A stretch of 64,000 nt of DNA from positions 31,259 through 95,258 of the forward strand of contig CAAERO010000039.1 of assembly GCA_900758495.1 (NCBI GenBank). Reading direction: 5' to 3'. Source of the stretch: Bacilli bacterium. Lineage in GTDB: Bacteria > Bacillota_I > Bacilli_A > RF39 > UBA660. The notes under the pieces were generated by a model that saw only the letters and a list, made by a program, of their open reading frames with translations, was not told the origin of the DNA and made no database searches. Shown one piece after another: positions 1-8,460 of the stretch (its first letter is position 1; each line of letters starts with the position of its first letter). The translations under genes and the position numbers were made by a program.

Positions 1-1
1 T

Positions 2-586
2 TATTTAGTTCTTCATCCTGGAAGTCATGTTGGTTGTGGAGCTGATAGAGGAATAGAAAATATTGCTAATTCTTTAAATAAAGTCTTAAAAAATAATAAA
101 AAGGTGATAATTTTACTAGAAACAATGGCTGGTAAAGGTACAGAAGTAGGTAGAAATTTTGAAGAAATAGCTAGTATCATTGCCAAAGTTAATCAGCAAG
201 AAAAAATTGGTGTCTGTTTAGATACTTGTCATATAAATGATGCTGGTTATGATCTTAATGATTTTGATAAAATTTTAGCTAACTTTGATGAGATAATTGG
301 TTTAGATAAGTTAAAATGTCTTCATATCAACGATAGTAAAAATCCAATGTCAGCACATAAAGATAGACACGAAAATATTGGTTTAGGACATATCGGCTTT
401 GATGCCTTACTAAAAGTCATTTATAATAATCGTCTAGATAACATTCCTAAAATTTTAGAGACACCATACGTTGATAAGATTTATCCACCCTATAAATATG
501 AAATAGAAATGATTAAAAATAAGAAATTTAATGCAAACTTATTAGAAGAAATTAGAGGAAACGAAAAGGAGAAAGAAAATGGCTAA
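2..586 (+). CDS. nfo: Endonuclease IV (AP endonuclease), 5' truncated by the window edge
   Basis: This is the C-terminal two-thirds of a TIM-barrel apurinic/apyrimidinic endonuclease of base-excision repair, which cleaves 5' of abasic sites using a trinuclear zinc centre. The reading frame is already open at base 2, so the gene starts outside the window. Visible family motifs are [33 protein letters not shown] (metal-binding Asp and His), HINDSKN and KDRHENIG, followed by ILETPY near the end. These match the conserved EndoIV signatures in the right order. An in-frame ATG at 104 is internal and not the start. The stop overlaps the next gene by 8 bases, which implies co-transcription with the CYTH gene. 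Confidence 0.95.
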   Translation, partial: YLVLHPGSHVGCGADRGIENIANSLNKVLKNNKKVIILLETMAGKGTEVGRNFEEIASIIAKVNQQEKIGVCLDTCHINDAGYDLNDFDKILANFDEIIGLDKLKCLHINDSKNPMSAHKDRHENIGLGHIGFDALLKVIYNNRLDNIPKILETPYVDKIYPPYKYEIEMIKNKKFNANLLEEIRGNEKEKENG

Positions 587-1115
587 TTTAGAAATAGAAA
601 GAAAATTTTTGGTAGATAAAGATAACCTACCATCTTTAGAAGATGTTGTAGCAAAAAAAATAACACAGGGCTATATCTATAGCGATGATACTATGGAAGT
701 TCGAATAAGAAGTGTTGAAACGAATAATGATAGGAATTACTATTTCACCGTTAAAAAAAATGGGGAAACAGCCATAAAGAGAACTGAAATAGAAGTAGCA
801 ATTCTAGAAAAAGAATTTAAAAGACTAGCTGAAAATCTAGTGCCAGAAACTAATATTATCGAAAAGGATAGATACCTAATTCCATTAGCAGCTGATTTAA
901 CAGCAGAACTAGATATCTATCATAGTGGATTAGAAGGCCTAGCAACAGTGGAAGTGGAATTTAAAAGTGAAGAAGAAGCAAATAACTTTGTTCCTCCAAT
1001 TTGGTTTTTACAAGATGTAACAAAAGATAAATCATACAAAAATAAAAATCTTGCAAAACAATCTCTTTCGAACAAAAAAAAAGTAAAAACACTTGACAGA
1101 AAAACTAACCATTAG
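579..1115 (+). CDS. CYTH-domain phosphatase/triphosphatase-like protein
   Basis: The 178-residue protein starts with the CYTH hallmark EIERKFLV (ExExK) at residues 5-12. It continues with alternating charged strands such as MEVRIRS, YYFTVKK and KRTEIEV, and with the acidic [11 protein letters not shown], as expected for the triphosphate-tunnel fold. Members hydrolyse inorganic triphosphate, thiamine triphosphate or similar compounds; the exact substrate cannot be read from the sequence. The start ATG overlaps the end of nfo by 8 bases and has a purine-rich AAAAGGAGAAAG site just upstream. The Lys/Asn-rich last 20 residues look like a disordered tail. Confidence 0.85.
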   Translation: MANLEIERKFLVDKDNLPSLEDVVAKKITQGYIYSDDTMEVRIRSVETNNDRNYYFTVKKNGETAIKRTEIEVAILEKEFKRLAENLVPETNIIEKDRYLIPLAADLTAELDIYHSGLEGLATVEVEFKSEEEANNFVPPIWFLQDVTKDKSYKNKNLAKQSLSNKKKVKTLDRKTNH

Positions 1116-1133
1116 TTAAAAGAAGAGTTACTT

Positions 1134-2402
1134 ATGAAAGAAAAAATAGAATTAATTGTAAAAACCTTCTTACTAAGTAGTCCTTTTCTTGATATGCTGA
1201 CAGCTTTTGCTCTTCATAGCTTAAAAATAGATTTAACAATAGGAATTATTGTGAGAGTTTTGTTTCTTATTTTTTCCTTATGGTATTTATTCTTTATTTA
1301 TAAAGGCAATAAGAAGAAACTATATACAGGCTTTAGCATTTCTCTCATAGTTTATATTGCCATTTTCTTTGGAATAGTACTACTAGATAAAGGACTAGGA
1401 GCATTTATCTACGAAGCAAAAAATACTATCAAGACATTCTACTTTCCCTTTTTATTAATAACATTTTCTGCCATGTTTGAAGAAAAATTGGATATCATTC
1501 CTAAAAAATATTTTACCTATATCATAGTTACATATCTATTAGGAATCTTTATTCCATCACTCTTTGGAATTGGCTTTGATACTTATGAAATTACCAAAAA
1601 AGGTAGCTTAGGCTTTTTCAGCAGTGCTAATGAGGTAGGAGGAGTAATTTCTATCCTAATGCCATTTTTCTTTCTTAATTTGTATAAAGATAGCAATTTT
1701 ATTAAAACAATGTTTGGTGTTACGATACTAGTCTATGTTTTATTAAGTGTGGGAACCAAAACTCCACTCTTAGCATTCATTATTATTTTAACAACTTACT
1801 TAGTGATATTTCTATATAAAATGGTAAAAGTTAAGAACTATAAAAAAGTCTTAGGAGTAAGTCTTGCTTCATTGGTAACTGTCATGGCACTTCTTTTAAT
1901 AATACCGAAAACAACATTTTATAAAAATATCAAAATTCATCTTGATTTCTTAGAAGTAAATAGCATTACAGATATTTTTAAAAGTGAAGAGTTAATAGAC
2001 CACTTTATTTTTAGTTCTAGACTTAAATTTATGAAAAATAGTGTCAATTACTATACTAGCGCTCCGCTTTTAGAAAAGTTAGGAGGAATTGGCTATATAG
2101 AAGGTTATGGTACTGATAAACTAAGCCTTAAAACTGTTGAAATGGATTACGTCGATATCTTTTTAAGACATGGCATTATTGGTAGTGTCATCTATTTAAT
2201 AATCTATCTTTACTTCATAAGAGAAGCCCTTAAAAGGTATAAAAAAGCAAAAGATTTCGATAAAAAGGTAACTTATCAAATTTCCTTTCTTTTGACCATT
2301 TTACTAAGCTTCTTTACAGGACATATCATTATGGCACCAGCTGTTAGTATCCTAGTAGTATTAATACTAACTGCCAAAGATAAGAAAGGAGAATTAATTT
2401 GA
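1134..2402 (+). CDS. O-antigen ligase/polymerase-like multi-spanning membrane protein
   Basis: The 422-residue protein is dominated by about ten to twelve hydrophobic segments, with a larger loop at about residues 255-335. A C-terminal pattern DIFLRHGIIGSVIY is followed by further membrane helices. This is the usual layout of Wzy/WaaL-type enzymes (Wzy_C/O-antigen ligase family), which polymerise or transfer lipid-linked glycans outside the membrane. No single catalytic residue can be assigned with certainty. It overlaps the next gene, a GT2 glycosyltransferase, by 4 bases and leads into rfbACD, so a role in building or attaching a rhamnose-containing surface polysaccharide is the natural inference. 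Confidence 0.7.
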   Translation: MKEKIELIVKTFLLSSPFLDMLTAFALHSLKIDLTIGIIVRVLFLIFSLWYLFFIYKGNKKKLYTGFSISLIVYIAIFFGIVLLDKGLGAFIYEAKNTIKTFYFPFLLITFSAMFEEKLDIIPKKYFTYIIVTYLLGIFIPSLFGIGFDTYEITKKGSLGFFSSANEVGGVISILMPFFFLNLYKDSNFIKTMFGVTILVYVLLSVGTKTPLLAFIIILTTYLVIFLYKMVKVKNYKKVLGVSLASLVTVMALLLIIPKTTFYKNIKIHLDFLEVNSITDIFKSEELIDHFIFSSRLKFMKNSVNYYTSAPLLEKLGGIGYIEGYGTDKLSLKTVEMDYVDIFLRHGIIGSVIYLIIYLYFIREALKRYKKAKDFDKKVTYQISFLLTILLSFFTGHIIMAPAVSILVVLILTAKDKKGELI

Positions 2403-3268
2403 GAGATTTAGTTTTCATTATAATCAACTATAATACTAAAGCCTTAGCAGAAAAATTAGTGGCAAATGTAAAAGATTATCAATCAGTCAGTAAAATACTA
2501 ATTGTTGATAATGCCTCTACTGATGATTCTTATCAAGAATTAAAAAAACTAGAAAATGATTATATAGAAGTCATTCAAGCAAAAGAAAATAAAGGCTTTT
2601 CGGCTGGAATGAATATAGGTGCTAAAAGAGCTATGGAACTTTTTCCAAAGTGTGACATAATTTTTTCTAATACGGATATAATTATTTCTAGTGAAGAGAC
2701 AATTGAAATACTGCAAACAGCTCTTAAAATGCGTCGCGTTGCCGTCGCAGCCCCAGTTGTTTTCCAAGAAAATACTATCAGTAGAGGTTGGAAAATACCA
2801 TCAGCTAAAGAAGAAATACTAATAAACTTACCTGGAATAGGCAATAAGCTTCAAAAAAAATATATGTTTTATGATGAAGACCATTATAAAGGTAAGTATT
2901 CATATGTAGAAGCAGTTTCAGGATGCTTTTTTATGATAAAAAGTGAAGCTTTAAAAAGAATTAATTATTTTGATGAAAATGTCTTCTTATATTATGAAGA
3001 AAATATACTAGGAGAAAAATTAAGAAATAGTAGCTATACTTTAGTTATTTGTAATGAAGCCTTGATAATTCACGACCATTCAGTAAGTATAGACCATAAC
3101 GTTGGAACCATTAATAAATTTAAAATTTTGAAAAATAGTCAACGTTATTTTCAAAAAAAATATCACTATGCTACTGAAAAGGAAATTAGAAAACTAAAAT
3201 TTACTAGTAACTTAACACTCATGACTATTTATATTAGATTTTTTTTAAAAGGAGGATTTAAAAAATGA
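2399..3268 (+). CDS. GT2-family glycosyltransferase, rhamnosyltransferase-like
   Basis: This 289-residue cytoplasmic enzyme starts at a TTG at 2399, overlapping the previous stop, with AGAAAGGAG upstream. The GT-A nucleotide-sugar fold is recognised by FIIINYNT at the N-terminus, [21 protein letters not shown] and an NTD motif that replaces the usual DxD near residue 92. [13 protein letters not shown] and FLYYEE, also typical of the family, lie near residue 180-200. The family transfers sugars, often rhamnose, from NDP-sugars to glycan acceptors. Position between a Wzy-like protein and rfbACD supports dTDP-rhamnose as donor, but that is inference. The stop overlaps rfbA by 4 bases. Confidence 0.85.
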   Translation: MRDLVFIIINYNTKALAEKLVANVKDYQSVSKILIVDNASTDDSYQELKKLENDYIEVIQAKENKGFSAGMNIGAKRAMELFPKCDIIFSNTDIIISSEETIEILQTALKMRRVAVAAPVVFQENTISRGWKIPSAKEEILINLPGIGNKLQKKYMFYDEDHYKGKYSYVEAVSGCFFMIKSEALKRINYFDENVFLYYEENILGEKLRNSSYTLVICNEALIIHDHSVSIDHNVGTINKFKILKNSQRYFQKKYHYATEKEIRKLKFTSNLTLMTIYIRFFLKGGFKK

Positions 3269-4161
3269 AAGGAATAATTTTAGCAGGAGGTAGTGGAACA
3301 AGATTATATCCACTAACCGAAGTAACCAGTAAACAACTAATGCCTATCTATGACAAACCAATGATTTATTATCCATTATCAGTTCTAATGCAAGCGGGAA
3401 TTAAAGAAATACTAATCATTTCCACTGAACAAGACTTGCCAAGGTTTGAAAAACTCCTTGGAACTGGAGAAAAGTTTGGTGTTAGCTTTAGTTATAAAAT
3501 TCAACCAGCACCAAATGGTTTAGCAGAAGCCTTTATTCTTGGTGAAGAATTTATTGGTGATGATGACTGTGCTATGGTACTAGGTGATAATATCTTCTAT
3601 GGAGCAGGCTTAAAAAATGAACTAGCAAAAGCAGTTTTAAAAGCAAAAGAAGGAAAAGCAACTGTTTTTGGTTATCATGTTCACGACCCAGAAAGATTCG
3701 GAGTAGTAGAATTTGATAATGAAGGAAAAGCCATCAGTATAGAAGAAAAACCAACAAAACCAAAGAGCAATTATGCTGTAACTGGTCTATACTTTTATCC
3801 CAAAGGAGTTAGTAAAGCATCAAAAACACTAACACCTTCTAAAAGAGGAGAACTAGAAATCACTGATCTTAATCGTTTGTATCTTGAAGATGATTTATTA
3901 GAAGTGATCTCCTTAAAAGAAGGGTATGGTTGGTTTGATACTGGAACTTTTAAAAGCTTATTAACTGCAACCAACTTTGTCGGAACCATTCAAGAACATC
4001 AAAATATAACTATCTGTTGTCCAGAAGAAATAGGGTATAAAAATGGGTGGTTAGCAAAAGAAAAGTTAAAAGAACAAGCATTATTAATGAAAAAAAACAC
4101 CTACGGTGAACACTTAATGAGTATTTATATGGAGGAAGAAAATGAAGATAATAGAAACTAA
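3265..4161 (+). CDS. rfbA: Glucose-1-phosphate thymidylyltransferase
   Basis: The enzyme makes dTDP-glucose from dTTP and glucose-1-phosphate, the first step of dTDP-L-rhamnose synthesis. The 298-residue protein has the signature [16 protein letters not shown] at residues 3-18, [26 protein letters not shown] (metal and substrate site), FGVVEFD and [19 protein letters not shown]. These are all diagnostic of the short RmlA subclass. It overlaps the GT2 gene by 4 bases and rfbC by 20 bases, so translation is probably coupled. The ribosome site AAAGGAGG is strong. Length is normal for the family. Confidence 0.97.
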   Translation: MKGIILAGGSGTRLYPLTEVTSKQLMPIYDKPMIYYPLSVLMQAGIKEILIISTEQDLPRFEKLLGTGEKFGVSFSYKIQPAPNGLAEAFILGEEFIGDDDCAMVLGDNIFYGAGLKNELAKAVLKAKEGKATVFGYHVHDPERFGVVEFDNEGKAISIEEKPTKPKSNYAVTGLYFYPKGVSKASKTLTPSKRGELEITDLNRLYLEDDLLEVISLKEGYGWFDTGTFKSLLTATNFVGTIQEHQNITICCPEEIGYKNGWLAKEKLKEQALLMKKNTYGEHLMSIYMEEENEDNRN

Positions 4162-4702
4162 ATTGAAAGATTGTTATATCATAGAACCAGCTGTCTTTAA
4201 TGATGAACGTGGTTATTTTATGGAGTTTTATAGTGATGAAAAAATGGAGCAAGCACGAAGTGTTTTACCAAAAGTAGTTCAAGGAAATAGGTCATTTAGT
4301 AAGAAAGGAACGTTACGTGGTTTACATTATCAAAAAGGTACTACTGCTCAAGCTAAACTAGTTGAATGTTTACAAGGAGCAGTTTTAGATGTAGCTGTTG
4401 ATCTTCGAAAAGATTCGCCAAGTTACAAAGAGTGGATAAGTGTTGAATTAACTGCTAATAATCATCGTCAGTTGCTAATACCTAAAGGATTTGCTCATGG
4501 CTTTTTAACACTTGAGGATAATACTTTATTCCAATACTTGGTAGATTATCCTTATAGTCCAACAACTGAAGGCGGTTTCCTTTGGAGTGATAATGAAATT
4601 AATGTCGATTGGCAATTTGAAAAATATGGAATAACCGAACCAGTTTTATCAGAAAAAGATAAGGTAAGAAAACCACTAGCAGAAACAGAGGTAGACTTTT
4701 AA
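4142..4702 (+). CDS. rfbC: dTDP-4-dehydrorhamnose 3,5-epimerase
   Basis: This 186-residue cupin-fold epimerase performs the double epimerisation before the final reduction to dTDP-rhamnose. Visible motifs are [19 protein letters not shown] (catalytic His region), [13 protein letters not shown] and [11 protein letters not shown], then [12 protein letters not shown] and INVDW. The start ATG lies 20 bases inside rfbA with GGAGGAAG directly before it. The stop overlaps the rfbD start by one base (TAATG). Confidence 0.97.
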   Translation: MKIIETKLKDCYIIEPAVFNDERGYFMEFYSDEKMEQARSVLPKVVQGNRSFSKKGTLRGLHYQKGTTAQAKLVECLQGAVLDVAVDLRKDSPSYKEWISVELTANNHRQLLIPKGFAHGFLTLEDNTLFQYLVDYPYSPTTEGGFLWSDNEINVDWQFEKYGITEPVLSEKDKVRKPLAETEVDF

Positions 4703-5562
4703 TGCGTTATTTAGTAACAGGAATAACTGGCCAGTTAGGGTATGATGTTGTAAGAATTCTAAAAGAGAATGGTGTTAAAGATATCTATGCCCCTAAAAGT
4801 AGTGAATTTGATATTACGGATAGAGAAACAGTTCTTGCCAAAACGAAAGAATTTAAACCAGATGTTATTATTCATTGTGCTGCTTATACTAAAGTAGACC
4901 AAGCAGAAATAGATAAAGAGGTATGTTATCAAGTAAATGTAACTGGTACTGAAAATATGGTATTAGCTGCTAAAGAGTCAAATGCTAAAATTATTTATAT
5001 TAGTACTGATTACGTTTTTGACGGAGAAAAAAACGGAGTCTATGAAGTAGAGGATAAAACTAATCCAAAATCTATTTATGGAAAGACTAAACTAGAAGGC
5101 GAGCAATTAGTACGTACCTATCAAAAACATTTCATTGTAAGAATATCTTGGGTTTTTGGAATTAATGGTAATAACTTTGTTAAAACTATGTTAAAGCTTG
5201 CTGAAACTCATAAAGAATTAACCGTTGTTAGTGATCAAATTGGCAGTCCAACTTATACTTATGACTTAGCAAAACTGTTATTTACAATGAGTGAAACTTC
5301 TAAATATGGAACTTATCAAGCAACTAATGAAGGCATTTATAGCTGGGCTAGTTTTGCAAGATTAATATTGAAAGATACTAATACTAAAGTAATAGATGTT
5401 ACAACTGAAGAATACCAAAAAATAATTAATAAAAAACAAGCACCAAGACCAAAAAACTCCGCTTTATCAAAAGAGAAGTTATCAGCTACTGGTTTTATTA
5501 AATTACCATCAGTTGAAGATGCTTTATCAAGATATTTAATTGAGTTAAAAAAAGAGGCATAA
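4702..5562 (+). CDS. rfbD: dTDP-4-dehydrorhamnose reductase
   Basis: The last enzyme of dTDP-L-rhamnose synthesis is an NAD(P)H-dependent SDR-fold reductase of 286 residues. The sequence shows the nucleotide-binding TGITGQLGYDV, HCAAYTKVDQAE, STDYVFDG and the catalytic YGKTKLEGE (YxxxK), then RISWVFG and SDQIGSPTYT. It ends the rfbACD run; its stop codon lies inside the bidirectional terminator shared with rpsT. The 4,6-dehydratase gene rfbB, needed between RfbA and RfbC, is not in this window. Confidence 0.97.
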   Translation: MRYLVTGITGQLGYDVVRILKENGVKDIYAPKSSEFDITDRETVLAKTKEFKPDVIIHCAAYTKVDQAEIDKEVCYQVNVTGTENMVLAAKESNAKIIYISTDYVFDGEKNGVYEVEDKTNPKSIYGKTKLEGEQLVRTYQKHFIVRISWVFGINGNNFVKTMLKLAETHKELTVVSDQIGSPTYTYDLAKLLFTMSETSKYGTYQATNEGIYSWASFARLILKDTNTKVIDVTTEEYQKIINKKQAPRPKNSALSKEKLSATGFIKLPSVEDALSRYLIELKKEA

Positions 5563-5579
5563 CAATAATTATGCTTCTT
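5552..5579. terminator. Bidirectional terminator between rfbD and rpsT
   Basis: An 11-bp stem (AAGAGGCATAA with TTATGCTTCTT, one G-T pair) with a 6-base loop is flanked by T-runs on both strands. It contains the stop codons of both convergent genes: rfbD ends in the left arm and the rpsT stop is in the right arm. Confidence 0.8.
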
Positions 5580-5844
5580 TTTCTTCCATTTTATTTACTG
5601 CTTTAGTTAGTCTTGATTTTAAACGAGCAGCTTTGTTTTTATGAACTGAACCGTGAGTGCAAGCTTTATCAACTCTTTGAATAGCAATATTTAAAGACTT
5701 TTTAGCTTCTTCACTTTTACCTGCAACGATAGCTTTTTCACAGTTTTTAACTGCTGTGCGCATACTTGAAGTTACAAGAATATTTACATCACTTTTTCTT
5801 TCGTTACTACGAACTCTCTTTTTAGCACTTTTAATATTTGGCAT
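5569..5844 (-). CDS. rpsT: 30S ribosomal protein S20
   Basis: This 91-residue basic protein binds 16S rRNA during small-subunit assembly. The start at 5844 gives the canonical N-terminus MPNIKSAKKRVR and has AGGTGAG seven bases upstream; an open frame extends 14 codons further but is not family-like. HKNKAARLKSRL near the C-terminus is the S20 signature. It is the only conserved housekeeping gene on the minus strand here and lies next to gpr as in Bacillus, apart from the inserted tnpB. Confidence 0.95.
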   Translation of the reverse strand: MPNIKSAKKRVRSNERKSDVNILVTSSMRTAVKNCEKAIVAGKSEEAKKSLNIAIQRVDKACTHGSVHKNKAARLKSRLTKAVNKMEEKEA

Positions 5845-5876
5845 AATCTCACCTCGCTTCTTGTTTAAACATTTAC

Positions 5877-5905
5877 ATTTTACCAAAAAATGTAGTATAT
5901 TGCAA
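5877..5905 (-). promoter_or_regulatory. Sigma-A-type promoter of rpsT
   Basis: On the minus strand TTGCAA (5900-5905) is followed after exactly 17 bases by TAAAAT (5877-5882). It lies about 30 bases upstream of the rpsT ribosome site. Confidence 0.65.
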
Positions 5906-6039
5906 ATGTTTTAGAAATTTCTTTCTTATATATAATACAAAAAAGCTAGGTAAAAAGCAAGTAAATGCTAGTACTATTTTTATTTGAAATAATTTAATTT
6001 ATTTGTCAGAATATACCAGTAAAAAAAATTAAGATTGCA

Positions 6040-6067
6040 TTGACGAACGTTTTTTCTATGTTATAAT
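6040..6067 (+). promoter_or_regulatory. Sigma-A-type promoter upstream of tnpB
   Basis: TTGACG (6040-6045), a 16-base spacer, then a perfect TATAAT (6062-6067), 33 bases before the tnpB start codon. It may belong to the element or may be an older host promoter for the gpr side. Confidence 0.65.
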
Positions 6068-6100
6068 AATGGACATCACTTAAGAAAAGAGGTGTTCGAT

Positions 6101-7216
6101 GTGCAAGTACTAAGAGGTTATGTTTTTAGACTATATCCTAATAAAGAACAAGAGATATTAATAAATAAGACATTTGGGTGTACCCGATTTGTTTACAACT
6201 ATTATCTTGAAAAGATGCTTCAAAAGAAAATAAGTTACGGTTATATCAAAGACCTTCCAAGACTTTCACTTGAGTATCCTTGGCTTAAGGAAGTAGATGG
6301 CTCTGCTTTAACATCTTGTCTTTTTGATCTAGATAATGCTTTTAAAAGATTTGTAAAACACAATTTTGCAGCACCAAGATTTAAATCTAAAGATAGAAAT
6401 AAGTCTTATAAAACTAATAATTTCTTTAAAACTTATACAAAAGAATATAGCATTAAAATAAATCTAGAAAAAATGTTAATTACTTTACCAAAACTGAATG
6501 GAGTAAAAATAAGAGGCTATAATAAATTAAAAGAAATACCTGGTACTATAAAAAATGCGGTTATTCGAAAATTAGCTAATAAATATTACGTTAGTATTTT
6601 GGTAGAAGAAGAAAAAACAGTCCCAGATTTTAGACCAAATTCAATAGTAGGACTTGATTTAGGAATCAAGACTCTAATAGTGACATCACATAACGAAAAA
6701 CTAGAAAATACTATTAATGTTAATGAAAAGAGAATAAAAGGGTTACAAAAGAAACTGTCAAGATGTCAAAAAGGAAGTAAAAATAGAGAAAAAGTAAAAA
6801 TAAAAATTCAAAGAGCATATTTAAAAATAAAAAATGCTAGAAAACATTTAATTCACGACTTAACTAATAAACTAATAAGAGAACATGACATAATTGTAGT
6901 GGAAGATTTAGCAGTTCAACAAATGAAACAAACTCATTCAATAGCAAAGTGTTTAACAAACAATCCATTCAGTGAAATAATAAGACTGCTTAAATACAAA
7001 ACACTCTGGAATAATAAAAAATTGATTCAAATTAATAGATATTATCCAAGTAGTCAAATCTGTAATCATTGTGGTTACCGAAATAAATTATTAAAAGATT
7101 TAAATATAAGGGAATGGAAATGTCCAAGTTGTCATAATGAACTAAATCGTGATTTAAATGCTAGTATCAATATAATGTTTGAAGGTTTAAAAGAATATAT
7201 GAGGGGTTTAGCTTAA
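6101..7216 (+). CDS. tnpB: TnpB RNA-guided nuclease of an IS200/IS605-family element
   Basis: This 371-residue protein has an intact RuvC-like catalytic core. The three acidic residues are visible as VGLDLGIKT (Asp about 186), VVEDLAVQQM (Glu about 268) and NRDLNASINI (Asp about 351). A zinc ribbon CNHCGY...CPSC sits between the last two. TnpB proteins use an omega-RNA from the element's right end to cut target DNA and help the element persist. The start is taken as GTG 6101, seven bases after AAAGAGGTG; a GTG at 6092 would lie inside that ribosome site. No tnpA transposase is nearby, so the element is an orphan, probably immobile by itself. It separates rpsT from gpr. Confidence 0.92.
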   Translation: MQVLRGYVFRLYPNKEQEILINKTFGCTRFVYNYYLEKMLQKKISYGYIKDLPRLSLEYPWLKEVDGSALTSCLFDLDNAFKRFVKHNFAAPRFKSKDRNKSYKTNNFFKTYTKEYSIKINLEKMLITLPKLNGVKIRGYNKLKEIPGTIKNAVIRKLANKYYVSILVEEEKTVPDFRPNSIVGLDLGIKTLIVTSHNEKLENTINVNEKRIKGLQKKLSRCQKGSKNREKVKIKIQRAYLKIKNARKHLIHDLTNKLIREHDIIVVEDLAVQQMKQTHSIAKCLTNNPFSEIIRLLKYKTLWNNKKLIQINRYYPSSQICNHCGYRNKLLKDLNIREWKCPSCHNELNRDLNASINIMFEGLKEYMRGLA

Positions 7217-7320
7217 ATGTTACTAGTTGAACAAACTAATAAATAATCAATATAGTAGGGTGTCGCCCATCCGAAATTCGTCTGTGGAGAAACAAAACGT
7301 TTTGAAGAAGCAGAAAATTA
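7217..7320 (+). ncRNA. Putative omega-RNA / right end of the TnpB element
   Basis: The non-coding stretch just after tnpB carries a short GGGTGTCGCCC hairpin (7258-7268) and the segment TCTGTGGAGAAACAAAACG then TTTTGAAGAAGC, of the kind found at the 3' ends of IS605 orfB elements where the omega-RNA scaffold is encoded. The right boundary, where the guide would begin, cannot be fixed from one copy; it is probably near 7310-7325. Confidence 0.45.
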
Positions 7321-7334
7321 TCAAAGACTTGTTT

Positions 7335-7364
7335 TGCATATATTTCAAAAATTAGTAAATACTA
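7335..7364 (+). promoter_or_regulatory. Putative forespore (sigma-G/sigma-F type) promoter of gpr
   Basis: TGCATA (7335-7340), 17 bases, then AATACTA (7358-7364). The Bacillus sigma-G consensus as I know it is TGAATA-17/18-CATACTA, so five of six and six of seven positions agree. It sits 18 bases before the gpr start, and gpr is a known sigma-G gene in Bacillus. Confidence 0.55.
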
Positions 7365-7382
7365 TGTTAATGGTGATTACTA

Positions 7383-8405
7383 ATGAAACATGAACTAGAT
7401 TTGTCCTCTTATCAGGTAAGAACAGACTTACTATCAGAAATTTTAGACAGAGAAATAAAAGATTACAAAAGAGAAATCAAAGCAATAGATAATATCAAAG
7501 TGGAGTCTATTTTTCTAGATAAGGAGTCTTCATTGACTATTAATAAAAAGTCAGGTATCTATAAAACTATTTATTTTGAAGATATAACTGATGAAGACAA
7601 TTATCAAAAACTAAATAAAGTTCTAATCAGTGAATTAAAAGAATTCTTTAAAGCAAAGAGATTAACTAATCTAAAAAAATGTTTAATAATTGGACTAGGT
7701 AATAGATTATCTACCCCAGATGCTATTGGACCTTTAACTTTAGATGATATAAAAGTAACAAGGCACTTATTTACATTAGGGTTTGATGTTTTAGATAAAT
7801 ATCGGTCTATAGCAACTTTCTCACCTGGAGTAATGGGGGCAACTGGTATAGAAACTTATGATGCAATAATGGGAATAATTGATAAGATAAAACCAGATTT
7901 TATTATTGTTATTGATTCTCTTTGTGCCTCCTCAATTGATAGATTGAATAAGACAATCCAGATAACTGATACAGGTATTCATCCTGGCAGTGGCATTGGT
8001 AACAATAGAAAAGAATTATCTCTTGAAACCTTAAATATTCCAGTCATTGCCATTGGTATTCCAACGGTAGTAGAAGCTTCAACGATAGTCAGCAATTCAA
8101 TTGAATATTTATTTAACCATATCAGTTACGAGATAGACAACAAAGATAAAAAGTCACTAAAGTTTGTTCCTACTATCAATAGAGATTACAAAGAACACAA
8201 AAATAACTTTACTAAAGCCGAAAAAGAAAATCTTCTAGGAATAGTAGGAGGATTAGATAGTGCAGCTAGTAAAGATTTAATGCGCGAAGTATTGCTACCT
8301 TTAGGATATAACTATATAGTTAGTTCTAAAGAAATAGACTTTGTAGTAAAAAAAATATCAGTTTTATTAGCGAATTCTTTAAATAATAGTTTACTTATTT
8401 CTTAA
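7383..8405 (+). CDS. gpr: Spore protease GPR (germination endopeptidase)
   Basis: GPR degrades the small acid-soluble proteins that coat spore DNA, during germination. The 340-residue protein has the expected N-terminus ELDLSSYQVRTDLLSE (a pro-sequence cut site is expected nearby), GLGNRLSTPDAIGP, TFSPGVMGATGIETY, FIIVIDSLCASS, then TGIHPGSGIGNNRKE and IGIPTVVEAST. All are strong family motifs. The family is usually about 370 residues, so this copy is slightly short. It precedes spoIIP, yqxA and lepA exactly as in Bacillus. The ribosome site GGTGATT lies before the ATG. Confidence 0.93.
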   Translation: MKHELDLSSYQVRTDLLSEILDREIKDYKREIKAIDNIKVESIFLDKESSLTINKKSGIYKTIYFEDITDEDNYQKLNKVLISELKEFFKAKRLTNLKKCLIIGLGNRLSTPDAIGPLTLDDIKVTRHLFTLGFDVLDKYRSIATFSPGVMGATGIETYDAIMGIIDKIKPDFIIVIDSLCASSIDRLNKTIQITDTGIHPGSGIGNNRKELSLETLNIPVIAIGIPTVVEASTIVSNSIEYLFNHISYEIDNKDKKSLKFVPTINRDYKEHKNNFTKAEKENLLGIVGGLDSAASKDLMREVLLPLGYNYIVSSKEIDFVVKKISVLLANSLNNSLLIS

Positions 8406-8460
8406 TTATCGACAAATATTCTTCACTTTTTTTGGTATATTACCTAAAAAGAGGTGGAAT

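Noticed and set aside
5906..6039. A tnpA gene or clear left end upstream of tnpB
   Set aside because: No open frame with transposase motifs and no convincing left-end hairpin could be defined in this stretch.
8401..8460. A sigma-E-type promoter for spoIIP
   Set aside because: AATATT and GTATATTA occur, but the spacing is about 14 bases and the -10 does not match the CATACAAT type; not enough to call.
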